A stretch of DNA of 10,790 bases from Pseudorhodoplanes sp. (GTDB taxonomy: Bacteria; Pseudomonadota; Alphaproteobacteria; Rhizobiales; Xanthobacteraceae), in assembly GCA_008933495.1 (NCBI GenBank), contig WBUW01000056.1, positions 1 through 10,790 of the forward strand, in the 5' to 3' direction. Position numbers and translations under genes: made by a program. Positions 1 through 7,212 of this stretch are shown here, piece by piece; position 1 is the stretch's first letter, and each line of letters starts with the position of its first letter. The notes beneath the pieces are model-generated. The model saw nothing but the letters and a program-made list of their open reading frames with translations. It had not been told where the DNA came from and searched no databases.

Positions 1-1142
1 CGCAAGCGGAAAGCGGCCACCACGGTCGAAATGTCCTGGTCGAACCGTTTGGAGAGCTTGTAAGCGGCAAATTGTTCGTCCGCCGGCAGGAAGGGAATGA
101 GGAGCGCCGCGATGATCTCGTCCGGCTGCAGGGCGGTCTTGCGATAGCCGGTGATGAAGCTCTCGACCGGCAGCGTGCGGCTTTGCGTGCGGGAGCGGAG
201 CACGACGCTGGCGCCGAGCGCCATGAGGCAGGGCGTCGTATCCCCGATCGGGGACGCCGTGGCGAGATTTCCGGCAAAGGTGCCGAGATTGCGGATCTGG
301 CGCGATCCGATCCGCCGCACGAGCGCGGCGAATGCCGGAAAATGCGAGTCGAGATGAGGCAGCGCCTCGCTATAGGTGACGGCGCCGCCGAGCGAGAGAA
401 CATTGTCGCGGGCAGCGATCTCTTGCAGGTCCGGGACACGGCTGGTGAGAATGACCGCCGGCAGCGCCTTGCGCTCCTTGCTCAGGAGCAATCCGAGATC
501 GGTGCCGCCGCCGAGAATGACGGCATGCGGATGCTGTGCGCGCAATTCCGTTAGCGCTGCCAGCGAGCGCGGCAGGAACCAGTGCTGTTCGCCGACGCAA
601 TATTCCTCGCAGGGCCCGAGCGCTTTGAACGAATACCCTGTGCGTGCGGATTCGCTTTCAATTGCCGCGACCCTGCGACAGGCCTCGACGATCGGCCGAT
701 AACCCGTGCAGCGGCACAGATTGCCGGCGAGCGTCTCGTGAATGGTTGCCTCGTCGGCAAGCTCGCCGCCTTCGGCAAACGCGAACATCGTCATGACGAA
801 GCCTGGCGTACAGAAGCCGCATTGCGTCGCGTCGGCATCGATCAAGGCCTGCTGGACGGGATGCAGCCGGCCGTTGTGCGACAATCCTTCCACCGTGAGC
901 AGCGAGCATCCGTCGAGCTGAGCAACCGACATCAGGCAGGAATTGACGGCGCGATACCGGGGGGCGCCGCTGCGGCCATCGGCAATGGCGACCGTACAGG
1001 CCCCGCAATCGCCTTCAGCGCAACCTTCCTTGGTTCCGGTCAGGCGGGCGACGCCGCGCAGATAATCCAGCACGGTCATGGACGGCGAAACCCCGCTTTC
1101 GGAGCGCAATTCGCCATTCAGGAGGAATTGAAGGGGCGCCAT
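1..1142 (-). CDS. xdhA: Xanthine dehydrogenase small subunit XdhA, 5' part (cut by the left window edge)
   Basis: This is an open minus-strand frame of about 380 codons with no stop before the window edge. It starts at ATG 1142-1140, reading MAPLQFLLNGEL. Residues about 1-160 form the paired [2Fe-2S] domains: Cys41, Cys46, Cys49 and Cys69 (GCAEGDCGACT) hold the plant-ferredoxin-type cluster, and Cys108, Cys111, Cys143 and Cys145 (QCGFCTPGF, NLCRCTGY) hold the second cluster. From about residue 186 comes the FAD-binding domain, with GGGTD near 211-215 and GTFAGNLATASPIGD near 287-301. The visible end carries YKLSKRFDQDIST, typical of bacterial XdhA. Family members are about 480-490 residues, so roughly 100 are missing. 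The subunit passes electrons from the molybdenum centre on XdhB through Fe-S and FAD to NAD+. XdhB would be expected further left. Purine substrate is inferred from family; related molybdo-hydroxylases share these domains, but this domain order favours XdhA. Confidence 0.93.
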   Translation of the reverse strand, partial: MAPLQFLLNGELRSESGVSPSMTVLDYLRGVARLTGTKEGCAEGDCGACTVAIADGRSGAPRYRAVNSCLMSVAQLDGCSLLTVEGLSHNGRLHPVQQALIDADATQCGFCTPGFVMTMFAFAEGGELADEATIHETLAGNLCRCTGYRPIVEACRRVAAIESESARTGYSFKALGPCEEYCVGEQHWFLPRSLAALTELRAQHPHAVILGGGTDLGLLLSKERKALPAVILTSRVPDLQEIAARDNVLSLGGAVTYSEALPHLDSHFPAFAALVRRIGSRQIRNLGTFAGNLATASPIGDTTPCLMALGASVVLRSRTQSRTLPVESFITGYRKTALQPDEIIAALLIPFLPADEQFAAYKLSKRFDQDISTVVAAFRL

Positions 1143-1217
1143 GCCGGACCGATGCTGCCTTATTGACCTTGTCGCCGTTTGGCTGCCAATGGTGCCCGAA
1201 AGAAGCGCGGTGGCAAG
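1143..1217. promoter_or_regulatory. Divergent intergenic region between xdhA and the dehydratase
   Basis: These 75 bases separate two genes read outwards, so both promoters probably lie here or reach into the coding ends. A perfect inverted repeat TTGGC-T-GCCAA spans 1179-1189 and could be a small operator. TTGACC at 1163-1168 resembles a -35 box for the plus strand, but no good -10 box follows at 16-18 bases. The regulatory role is inference from position only. Confidence 0.3.
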
Positions 1218-2921
1218 GTGACAAAAGGGCTACGCAAGGGTCTGACGAGTTACGGCGATGCAGGCTTTTCGCTGTTCCTGCGCAAGGCTTTCATCAAGGC
1301 CATGGGCTATTCGGACGAAGCGCTCGATCGCCCGATCGTCGGCATCACCAACACCTATTCCGATTTCAATCCCTGCCATGGCAACGTTCCGCAACTGATC
1401 GAGGCGGTGAAGCGCGGCGCCATGCTGGCCGGCGCCATGCCGATGGTGTTTCCGACCATCTCGATCCACGAATCGTTTGCCTATCCGACCTCGATGTTCC
1501 TGCGCAACCTGATGGCGATGGACACCGAGGAAATGATCCGCGCGCTGCCCGTCGATTCGGTGGTGCTGATCGGGGGCTGTGACAAGACCACGCCCGCCCA
1601 GGTCATGGGCGCGATCAGCGCCGACCGCCCGGCGATCGTGCTGCCGGTCGGGCCGATGCTTGTCGGCCATTTCAGGGGTGAGGTGCTCGGTGCCTGTACC
1701 GATTGCCGGCGGCTGTGGGGCGAATTTCGCGGCGGCCGGTTGAGCGAAAGCGAGATCGAGGTGGCCAATGAGCGTCTGGTGCCGTCGGTCGGCACCTGTG
1801 GGGTCATGGGGACTGCGAGCACGATCGCCTGCATGATGGAGGTGCTCGGCTTGGCGTTGCCGGGCAGCGCGACCATCCCGGCGACCCATGCCGACCGCGT
1901 GCGGATTGCCGAAACCACCGGCCGGCGGGCCGCGGAAATGGCCGAGAAGGGCGGGCCGGCGCCTTCCGAAGTCCTGACGCCGGCGTCGTTCCGCAACGCC
2001 ATCGTCATGTTGCAGGCGATCGGCGGCTCGACCAACGGTGTCGTGCATCTGTGCGCCATCGCCGGACGGACACGCCATCCGGTCGCGCTCGATGAGTTCG
2101 ACGATATCGGACGCCATACGCCGGTCCTCGTCGACGTAAAGCCGTCCGGCGATCATTACATGGAACATTTTCATCAGGCCGGCGGCGTTCCGCGCCTGAT
2201 GCAGGAACTGAAAGACCTGTTGGCGCTTGACGCCCGGCACGTGATGGGTGGAACGCTCGGCGAGGCGATCGCGACGTTTGAAAATGTTCCCGGCCAGGAT
2301 GTGATCCGATCCCGGAATAATCCGCTCAAGAAAGAGGGCGGCCTGGCCGTGTTGCGCGGAAATCTTGCACCGCGCGGAGCGGTCATCAAACAGGCCGCGG
2401 CATCACCCGCCTTGATGCAGCATGAAGGACGCGCCGTCGTGTTCGAATCCGTGGAGGACATGACGAACCGGATCGATGATCCGGCCCTCGACGTGACAAC
2501 GGACGATGTGCTCGTGCTGCGCAATGCCGGGCCCATCGGCGCGCCCGGCATGCCGGAAGCGGGCTATTTGCCGATCCCGAAAAAGCTCGCGCAGGGCGGC
2601 GTGAAAGACATGGTGCGCATTTCCGATGCGCGCATGAGCGGCACCGCGTTCGGCACCATCGTCCTGCATATCGCACCGGAATCAGCGGCGGGTGGTCCGC
2701 TCGGGCTTGTTCAGAACGGCGACCGCATCCGGCTCGACGTCGCGGCGCGCAGGATCGATTTGCTTGTCGATGAAGCCGAACTGGCGCGGCGAAAGCAGGC
2801 CTGGAAGGTCCCGCCGGGTTCGCAGACAGCGCAGCGCGGCTATGCGCGGCTTTATCGGGAGCATGTCCAGCAGGCGGACGAAGGCTGCGATTTCGACTTT
2901 CTGGCGGCGGGGAAAAAATAG
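1218..2921 (+). CDS. IlvD/Edd-family dehydratase (sugar-acid or dihydroxy-acid dehydratase)
   Basis: The predicted protein has 567 residues if it starts at GTG 1218, which gives MTKGLRKGLTSYGDAGFSLF and matches where family similarity begins. An in-frame TTG at 1179 would add 13 basic residues but lacks a ribosome-binding site; AGAAG lies about 12 bases before the GTG. Family landmarks are clear: Cys53 in NPCHGN, Cys121-Asp122-Lys123 in GGCDKTTPA, Cys194 in GTCGVMGTAST, GGSTN near 270, PGMPEAG near 444-450, and DARMSGTAFG with Ser474 as the probable catalytic base. In the family the three cysteines hold an Fe-S cluster and the Lys (often carbamylated) and acids bind Mg2+; the enzyme removes water from a 2,3-dihydroxy acid to give a 2-keto acid. 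The sequence resembles sugar-acid dehydratases such as L-arabinonate dehydratase at several motifs more than I would expect of biosynthetic IlvD, and no ilv genes are near. The actual substrate cannot be read from sequence. Confidence 0.9.
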   Translation: MTKGLRKGLTSYGDAGFSLFLRKAFIKAMGYSDEALDRPIVGITNTYSDFNPCHGNVPQLIEAVKRGAMLAGAMPMVFPTISIHESFAYPTSMFLRNLMAMDTEEMIRALPVDSVVLIGGCDKTTPAQVMGAISADRPAIVLPVGPMLVGHFRGEVLGACTDCRRLWGEFRGGRLSESEIEVANERLVPSVGTCGVMGTASTIACMMEVLGLALPGSATIPATHADRVRIAETTGRRAAEMAEKGGPAPSEVLTPASFRNAIVMLQAIGGSTNGVVHLCAIAGRTRHPVALDEFDDIGRHTPVLVDVKPSGDHYMEHFHQAGGVPRLMQELKDLLALDARHVMGGTLGEAIATFENVPGQDVIRSRNNPLKKEGGLAVLRGNLAPRGAVIKQAAASPALMQHEGRAVVFESVEDMTNRIDDPALDVTTDDVLVLRNAGPIGAPGMPEAGYLPIPKKLAQGGVKDMVRISDARMSGTAFGTIVLHIAPESAAGGPLGLVQNGDRIRLDVAARRIDLLVDEAELARRKQAWKVPPGSQTAQRGYARLYREHVQQADEGCDFDFLAAGKK

Positions 2922-2922
2922 C

Positions 2923-2997
2923 CGTCATTGCCAGGCTCGATCCGGCAATCCATCTTTCAAAAAATTATGGATGCGCGGATCAAGCCCGCGCATGACG
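2923..2997. repeat. Palindromic intergenic repeat (long imperfect hairpin)
   Basis: The two arms are about 30 bases each and are imperfect reverse complements around an AT-rich centre near 2954-2967. The outer ends CGTCAT and ATGACG pair exactly, and inside them ATCCGGCAATCCAT faces ATGGATGCGCGGAT. The element fills almost the whole gap between the convergent dehydratase (stop at 2921) and patatin gene (stop at 3002). Its consensus resembles dispersed palindromic repeats that I recall from Bradyrhizobium and Rhodopseudomonas intergenic regions. A hairpin here could also protect or end both transcripts, but there is no U-tract typical of an intrinsic terminator. Confidence 0.75.
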
Positions 2998-3001
2998 CCG
3001 G

Positions 3002-4180
3002 TTACTGGCTTGCCACGCGCGGCCCGCGTGCGCGCTCCTGTTCGACCGGTTCGTTTGGCGAGCGTTGCCACATCTGGCCGCTGCGCCCGCGCTCATAGCC
3101 GTATTCGAACAGGCCTTTCATATAGGTGGTGTCGAAGCCCGGCTTCTCCTGGTTGGGAACGCTGTCGTCGATGGCGGCAAGATTGAGCTCCCAGCCGCGC
3201 CGTTTCACGAACTCATAGGAGGCGAGCAACGTATTGCGCGTATTCGAACGCACGGAGGTCGCAAAGGCGCGCACCGCGATCTGGAACGTGTTCGGTTTGA
3301 CGAGCTCGAAATACGGGCCGAGCTTGCCGTTGAGGATCGCGTAGATTTTCGGCTTCACATTAGCGGGAAGGATCGGCTTCTTGGCGAGCAGGATGGCCTC
3401 GGGAACGACCAGGATATTGGCCGTGACGCCGCCATCGACGTGCATCTCGGCGAATTTCTTTCCGTTCGCTTCGACGTCGATCAGCACCGGCGAAAAGATG
3501 CCCGGAATACTGGTGGATGCTTCCATCACCCGGCGGAACAGATCGAGCGCTTGCGGGCTGCCGCTCGATGCGATCTTGCCCATGTCCCAGATGGCGGTGC
3601 GCTGGGAATCGAGGTCGGTGGTGACGATGAACAGCCTTCGGCCGGCGCGGTATTCGGCGGCGATGGCTTCCAGCGTGGGCGCGTCGATATATTTTGCGAT
3701 CAGAGCCCGCAGCGGCCCGGCCTTGAACAGGCCGGTTCCGAACAGGCCGCTGACGCCTTCGAACTGGAGGAAGTTCTCCATCTCGCCACTGGCGAAGACC
3801 CGCCGTAGCACTTCGTCATAGCCCGGACCGAGAAAAGCGAAAGGTGCAATCAAGGCGCCGGCGCTGGCGCCAGTCACGATATGGAATTGCGGACGCGCGC
3901 CGCGCTCGCTCCAGCCGGCCAGAAAGCCGGCGCCGAAAGCGCCGTCCGCGCCGCCGCCCGACAGTGCCAGCATGACCGGCTGGCGCGTATTGATGCCGGC
4001 GTAGCGCGCGGAGATGTTGGGGTCGTCGGCCCAGACTCGCGCGTCGGCGAAGCCCGGGATGGTGGCGTCAGATTTCTCTTCCGCGGTGTAGGGGATGCGC
4101 TGCACCGTGGCGCAGGCCGCAAGCGACAACGCGCAGAACGCAAGCACAATCGATGACGCTACCGGTCTCAACGCAACCAC
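3002..4180 (-). CDS. Patatin-like phospholipase, predicted lipoprotein
   Basis: The 392-residue protein starts at GTG 4180-4178. Its first 23 residues are a type II signal peptide: basic start, hydrophobic core (SSIVLAFCALSL) and lipobox L20-A21-A22-C23. Cleavage before Cys23, with Ala at +2, predicts a lipid-anchored outer-membrane lipoprotein facing the periplasm. The patatin domain runs from about residue 68 to 290. The oxyanion loop is GGGADGAFGAG at 75-85, the nucleophile Ser106 sits in GASAG (104-108), and the second member of the Ser-Asp dyad is Asp249 in DGG (249-251). Patatins hydrolyse acyl esters of phospholipids or neutral lipids. The oxyanion loop has Ala-Asp where many patatins have an Arg or Lys before the last Gly, so this looks like a distinct subgroup. 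The gene stands alone, convergent with the dehydratase and divergent from the BKACE gene. Substrate is unknown. Confidence 0.9.
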   Translation of the reverse strand: MVALRPVASSIVLAFCALSLAACATVQRIPYTAEEKSDATIPGFADARVWADDPNISARYAGINTRQPVMLALSGGGADGAFGAGFLAGWSERGARPQFHIVTGASAGALIAPFAFLGPGYDEVLRRVFASGEMENFLQFEGVSGLFGTGLFKAGPLRALIAKYIDAPTLEAIAAEYRAGRRLFIVTTDLDSQRTAIWDMGKIASSGSPQALDLFRRVMEASTSIPGIFSPVLIDVEANGKKFAEMHVDGGVTANILVVPEAILLAKKPILPANVKPKIYAILNGKLGPYFELVKPNTFQIAVRAFATSVRSNTRNTLLASYEFVKRRGWELNLAAIDDSVPNQEKPGFDTTYMKGLFEYGYERGRSGQMWQRSPNEPVEQERARGPRVASQ

Positions 4181-4271
4181 GTCCCCGTCCGTCCAACCCG
4201 CCGGTCCCCGCCCCCGGCCGTATCCATCGGCCAGACAAGCAGGTCGATATTGGCTTCGGCTTAAAGTAAGG

Positions 4272-4309
4272 CGATCTTGTGAGGTATCATTAATAAAGCG
4301 CTAAGATCG
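4272..4309. promoter_or_regulatory. AT-rich inverted repeat in the divergent region before the BKACE gene
   Basis: CGATCTT at 4272-4278 and AAGATCG at 4303-4309 form a perfect 7-base inverted repeat with a 24-base spacer. The spacer (TATCATTAATAAAG within it) is markedly AT-rich compared with its surroundings. TATCAT at 4285-4290 is a plausible -10 box, though no strong -35 box is spaced correctly. The site lies in the 193-base gap (4181-4373) between the divergent lipase and BKACE genes, so a promoter with an operator for one or both is a reasonable inference. The rest of that gap is GC-rich with no recognisable motif apart from a small GGCCG/CGGCC hairpin at 4216-4232. Confidence 0.4.
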
Positions 4310-4373
4310 GAATCGACACGCCGCTTTCGTGGCGGGAATGCCGGTAATCAGAGGGAGGCGACAGGGCACGACC

Positions 4374-5309
4374 ATGGCCAAAGCACATAAAGTCATCATC
4401 ACCTGTGCGGTGACCGGATCGATCCACACGCCTTCGATGTCGCCGCATCTTCCGGTCACCGCCGGGCAGATCGCCGATGCAGCGATCGGGGCGGCGGAGG
4501 CCGGTGCGGCGATCGTGCATCTGCATGCCCGCAATCCGAGCGACGGCCGGCCCGACCAGACGCCGGAAGCGTTCCTGCCGTTTCTCAAGGTGATCAAGCA
4601 GCGCTCCGACGTGGTCGTTAACATCACCACCGGCGGGGCTCCGACCATGACCGTGGAAGAGCGCGTGCGCCCGGCAGCGATTTTCAAGCCCGAAGTCGCC
4701 TCGCTGAACATGGGAACGATGAATTTCGGGCTTTATCCCATGCTCGACCGGTTCAAGTCGTTCACGCATGCCTGGGAGCAGCCGTACCTGGAAGGCACGC
4801 GCAAGGGCTTCTTCAAGAATACCTTCGCCGATATCGAATATATCCTGACCACGTGCGCCGAAAACGGAACCCGATTCGAGATCGAGTGCTACGATATCGG
4901 TCACCTCTATACGCTTAGGCATTTCCTCGACCGCGGCTTGGTCAAGCCGCCGCTGTTCGTTCAATCGGTGTTCGGCATTCTCGGCGGTATCGGGGCGCAT
5001 CCGGAGGACGTCCTGCATATGAAGCGCACGGCCGATCGTTTGCTCGGCCCCGAAAATTACCGCTGGTCGGTGCTTGGCGCCGGGCGCAATCAGTTGCCGG
5101 TAGCGGCGACGGCGGCAGCAATGGGTGGGAATGTTCGCGTTGGCATGGAGGACTCGCTCTGGATCGGTCCCGGAACGCTGGCGCAGTCGAATGCCGAGCA
5201 GGTCGCCAAGGCGCGCCAGATTATCGAAGGCCTCGGGTTCGGAATTGCCGCCCCTGACGAGGCGCGCGAAATTCTTTCGCTCAAGGGCGGCGACAAGGTC
5301 GCGTTCTGA
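4374..5309 (+). CDS. Beta-keto acid cleavage enzyme (BKACE, DUF849 family)
   Basis: The 311-residue protein starts at ATG 4374 (MAKAHKVIITCAVTGS). AGGG at 4363-4366 provides a ribosome-binding site with a 7-base gap; an upstream in-frame start at 4329 would add 15 residues not expected in the family. BKACE enzymes use Zn2+ to condense a beta-keto acid with acetyl-CoA (or another acyl-CoA), giving acetoacetate plus a new acyl-CoA; the founder is 3-keto-5-aminohexanoate cleavage enzyme (Kce) of lysine fermentation. Visible landmarks are the zinc ligands His49 and His51 (HLHARNP), ITTGGAP at 84-90, LGAGRNQ with Arg238, and GMEDSLW with Glu259 as the third zinc ligand. The TIM-barrel length is normal. 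It stands with no co-directional metabolic partner: the antiporter gene begins 107 bases downstream. The family call is firm, but the substrate is open, as most members act on something other than the lysine intermediate. Confidence 0.93.
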   Translation: MAKAHKVIITCAVTGSIHTPSMSPHLPVTAGQIADAAIGAAEAGAAIVHLHARNPSDGRPDQTPEAFLPFLKVIKQRSDVVVNITTGGAPTMTVEERVRPAAIFKPEVASLNMGTMNFGLYPMLDRFKSFTHAWEQPYLEGTRKGFFKNTFADIEYILTTCAENGTRFEIECYDIGHLYTLRHFLDRGLVKPPLFVQSVFGILGGIGAHPEDVLHMKRTADRLLGPENYRWSVLGAGRNQLPVAATAAAMGGNVRVGMEDSLWIGPGTLAQSNAEQVAKARQIIEGLGFGIAAPDEAREILSLKGGDKVAF

Positions 5310-5335
5310 GGTGCGCAAAAATGGCGATGTCTCGC

Positions 5336-5347
5336 CTCCAATTGGAG
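5336..5347. repeat. 12-base perfect palindrome CTCCAATTGGAG
   Basis: This short perfect palindrome lies in the 107-base gap between the BKACE gene and the antiporter gene, 69 bases before the antiporter start. It could be an operator for a dimeric regulator, but it could also be chance. No intrinsic terminator is visible in the gap. Confidence 0.3.
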
Positions 5348-5403
5348 TAGCCGCGGCACGGTTTTGCTTTGCCTTCGGGTCGGCAACCGCTACCAATGAC
5401 CGC

Positions 5404-5408
5404 GGAGA
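5404..5408 (+). promoter_or_regulatory. Ribosome-binding site that sets the antiporter start
   Basis: GGAGA lies 8 bases before ATG 5417. It decides this start over the in-frame ATG at 5396 and TTG at 5369, neither of which has a comparable site. Confidence 0.6.
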
Positions 5409-5416
5409 CGTCGTCG

Positions 5417-7192
5417 ATGGCAGCGCTCGATTCGATCAGCATTCTCATCCTGCTCGGTTCGATGCTGATTCTCACCGGCATTCTGTCGAGTCTGATTGCG
5501 CTGCGGTTCGGCGCACCCTTGCTGCTGGTATTCCTGATTCTCGGCATGCTCGCCGGCGAATCCGGGCCCGGCGGCATCCGCTTTGACAATGTCGAGCTGG
5601 CCTATACCGTTGGCTCGGTGGCGCTGGCGCTGATCCTGTTCGACGGTGGCTTGCGGACCCGGCTCGCGACCTTTCGCAGCGTCCTGGCACCGGCCGGCAT
5701 GCTGGCGACCGTGGGTGTCGTGGTGACGGCGGCGCTGGTCGCGCCGGCTGCGGTCGTAGCGGTAGACCTGACCTGGCTTGAGGGCCTTCTGCTGGGAACG
5801 ATCGTTGCGTCGACCGACGCGGCGGCGGTCTTCTTCCTGATGCACTCGCGCGGGCTGCGCCTGCGGCCGCGGGTGGGTGCCACGATCGAGGTCGAGTCCG
5901 GAACCAACGATCCGATCGCGATCTTTCTCACCATCGTGCTGGTTGAAATCCTGCTCGGCGGGGAGAAGCCTCTTTTCGAGGTCGCGACTTTGCTCGCGCG
6001 GCAGGCCACATTCGGCGCGGTCGTGGGCATGGTCGGCGGCGCTGCCGTGGCCTTTGTCATGAACCGGGCCTCGCTCCCGCAAGGGTTGGTCGCGCCGTTC
6101 GCCGCGACGGCGGCGCTGGTGATTTTCAGTTTCAGCGCCATTCTCGAGGCCTCCGGTTTCCTGGCCGTGTATCTGGCCGGGCTGATCGTCGGAAACCGCT
6201 CCTCGCGCACGCAGGGCACGGTGCTTGATTTTCTGGATGCGGCGACGTGGCTTGGCCAGATCCTCATGTTCGTGCTGCTCGGCCTGCTTGCCTGGCCCGA
6301 CCGGTTGCCCGAGCGGCTGCTGCCGGCGCTGGCGATCGCCTTCACCTTGATGCTGATCGCGCGCCCCGCCGCCGTCTTTCTTTGCCTTACACCGTTCGGA
6401 TTCAGCTTGCGCGAAAGGCTGTTTATTTCGTGGGTCGGTTTGCGTGGCGCGGTCGGGATTTTTCTGGCTTCTATTCCGCTGCTGGTCGGCCTGCCCAAGG
6501 CGCAAATTTTCTTCGATGTGGCGTTCGTCGTCGTTCTGGTTTCGCTGCTCGTTCAGGGCTGGTCGATCGCCTTTGCGGCGCGCCGGTTGCGCATCGCGAA
6601 AAAGCGGCCCGAGGTTTTTCGTCCGCGCGTGGAATTGGTGCTGCCGGGCCAGGTGGCGCAAGAGCTTGTCGGCTATCCGGTGGTTTCGGGCAGCCCCTTC
6701 CTGCGCCGCGGGATCACGCCGCCCTGGGCCAAGCTCACACTCGTCGTCCGCGACCGGCGGGTGCTCACCCCGGAAGAGGCGCGCGGCATTCACGAGGGCG
6801 ACCATGTGTACCTGCTAGCGCCGTCGGACAAGGCGCAGGCGCTCGACCGGTTCTTTGCCGATCTTCCGCCGCCGTCTTCGCCCGACCCGCGTCTGCTCGG
6901 CGATTTCTTTGTTGGCGGCGACGTGACGCTGGGGGCCTTGTCCGAGCTGTACGGCGTCGAATTCCCGGGCGCCAACAAGGATATGACGCTGGCCGATTTC
7001 TTCGCCCGACGTTTCGGCCGCAAGACCCCACCCGGCGCCACCGTCACGGTGGGTGCGGTGGCCTTGGTCGCCCATCGCGTGAAGGACGGCAGCGTCTCGA
7101 CGGTCGGCCTGCAGCTTGCCGGGCCGGAAATCGTGAGCTGGCGGCGCCGGATATCGAACCGGATCGAGTGGGCGCTCGGCCGCCGCCGTTAG
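5417..7192 (+). CDS. cvrA: CvrA/NhaP2-type potassium/proton antiporter
   Basis: The 591-residue protein starts at ATG 5417 (MAALDSISILILLGSML), close to the known start of Escherichia coli CvrA, which is 578 residues. Residues about 5-395 are a CPA1 membrane domain of roughly 12-13 hydrophobic segments. Key residues include Asp76 in LFDGGLRTR, Asp134 in ASTDAAAVF, and the Asn164-Asp165 pair in ESGTNDPIAIF that marks the ion-binding site of electroneutral exchangers. A cytoplasmic tail follows: an RCK_C (TrkA-C) regulatory domain at about 405-480 and a CorC/HlyC-type domain at about 495-575. This tail order is the hallmark of the CvrA/NhaP2 branch. The protein would expel K+ in exchange for protons at the inner membrane, aiding osmotic and pH balance. 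The preceding BKACE gene is on the same strand 107 bases away; co-transcription is possible but functionally unexplained. The gene is convergent with the ABC ATPase gene, 20 bases apart. Confidence 0.93.
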   Translation: MAALDSISILILLGSMLILTGILSSLIALRFGAPLLLVFLILGMLAGESGPGGIRFDNVELAYTVGSVALALILFDGGLRTRLATFRSVLAPAGMLATVGVVVTAALVAPAAVVAVDLTWLEGLLLGTIVASTDAAAVFFLMHSRGLRLRPRVGATIEVESGTNDPIAIFLTIVLVEILLGGEKPLFEVATLLARQATFGAVVGMVGGAAVAFVMNRASLPQGLVAPFAATAALVIFSFSAILEASGFLAVYLAGLIVGNRSSRTQGTVLDFLDAATWLGQILMFVLLGLLAWPDRLPERLLPALAIAFTLMLIARPAAVFLCLTPFGFSLRERLFISWVGLRGAVGIFLASIPLLVGLPKAQIFFDVAFVVVLVSLLVQGWSIAFAARRLRIAKKRPEVFRPRVELVLPGQVAQELVGYPVVSGSPFLRRGITPPWAKLTLVVRDRRVLTPEEARGIHEGDHVYLLAPSDKAQALDRFFADLPPPSSPDPRLLGDFFVGGDVTLGALSELYGVEFPGANKDMTLADFFARRFGRKTPPGATVTVGAVALVAHRVKDGSVSTVGLQLAGPEIVSWRRRISNRIEWALGRRR

Positions 7193-7212
7193 TGCGCGAT
7201 ATGATCTGGCGT

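Noticed and set aside
582..1166. A 194-codon plus-strand open frame at the left of the window
   Set aside because: It lies antisense to xdhA, whose minus-strand frame has all eight cluster cysteines and no stop over 380 codons.
1230..2240. A 336-codon minus-strand open frame opposite the dehydratase gene
   Set aside because: No recognisable domain, composition typical of an antisense shadow, and the plus strand carries all dehydratase motifs.
5390..6805. A 471-codon minus-strand open frame opposite the antiporter gene
   Set aside because: Its translation is a low-complexity mix of Arg, Gln, Asp and His, typical of an antisense frame in GC-rich DNA, while the plus strand encodes a clear antiporter.
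7193..7212. Terminator between the convergent antiporter and ATPase genes
   Set aside because: The 20-base gap has no stem followed by a T-run on either strand.
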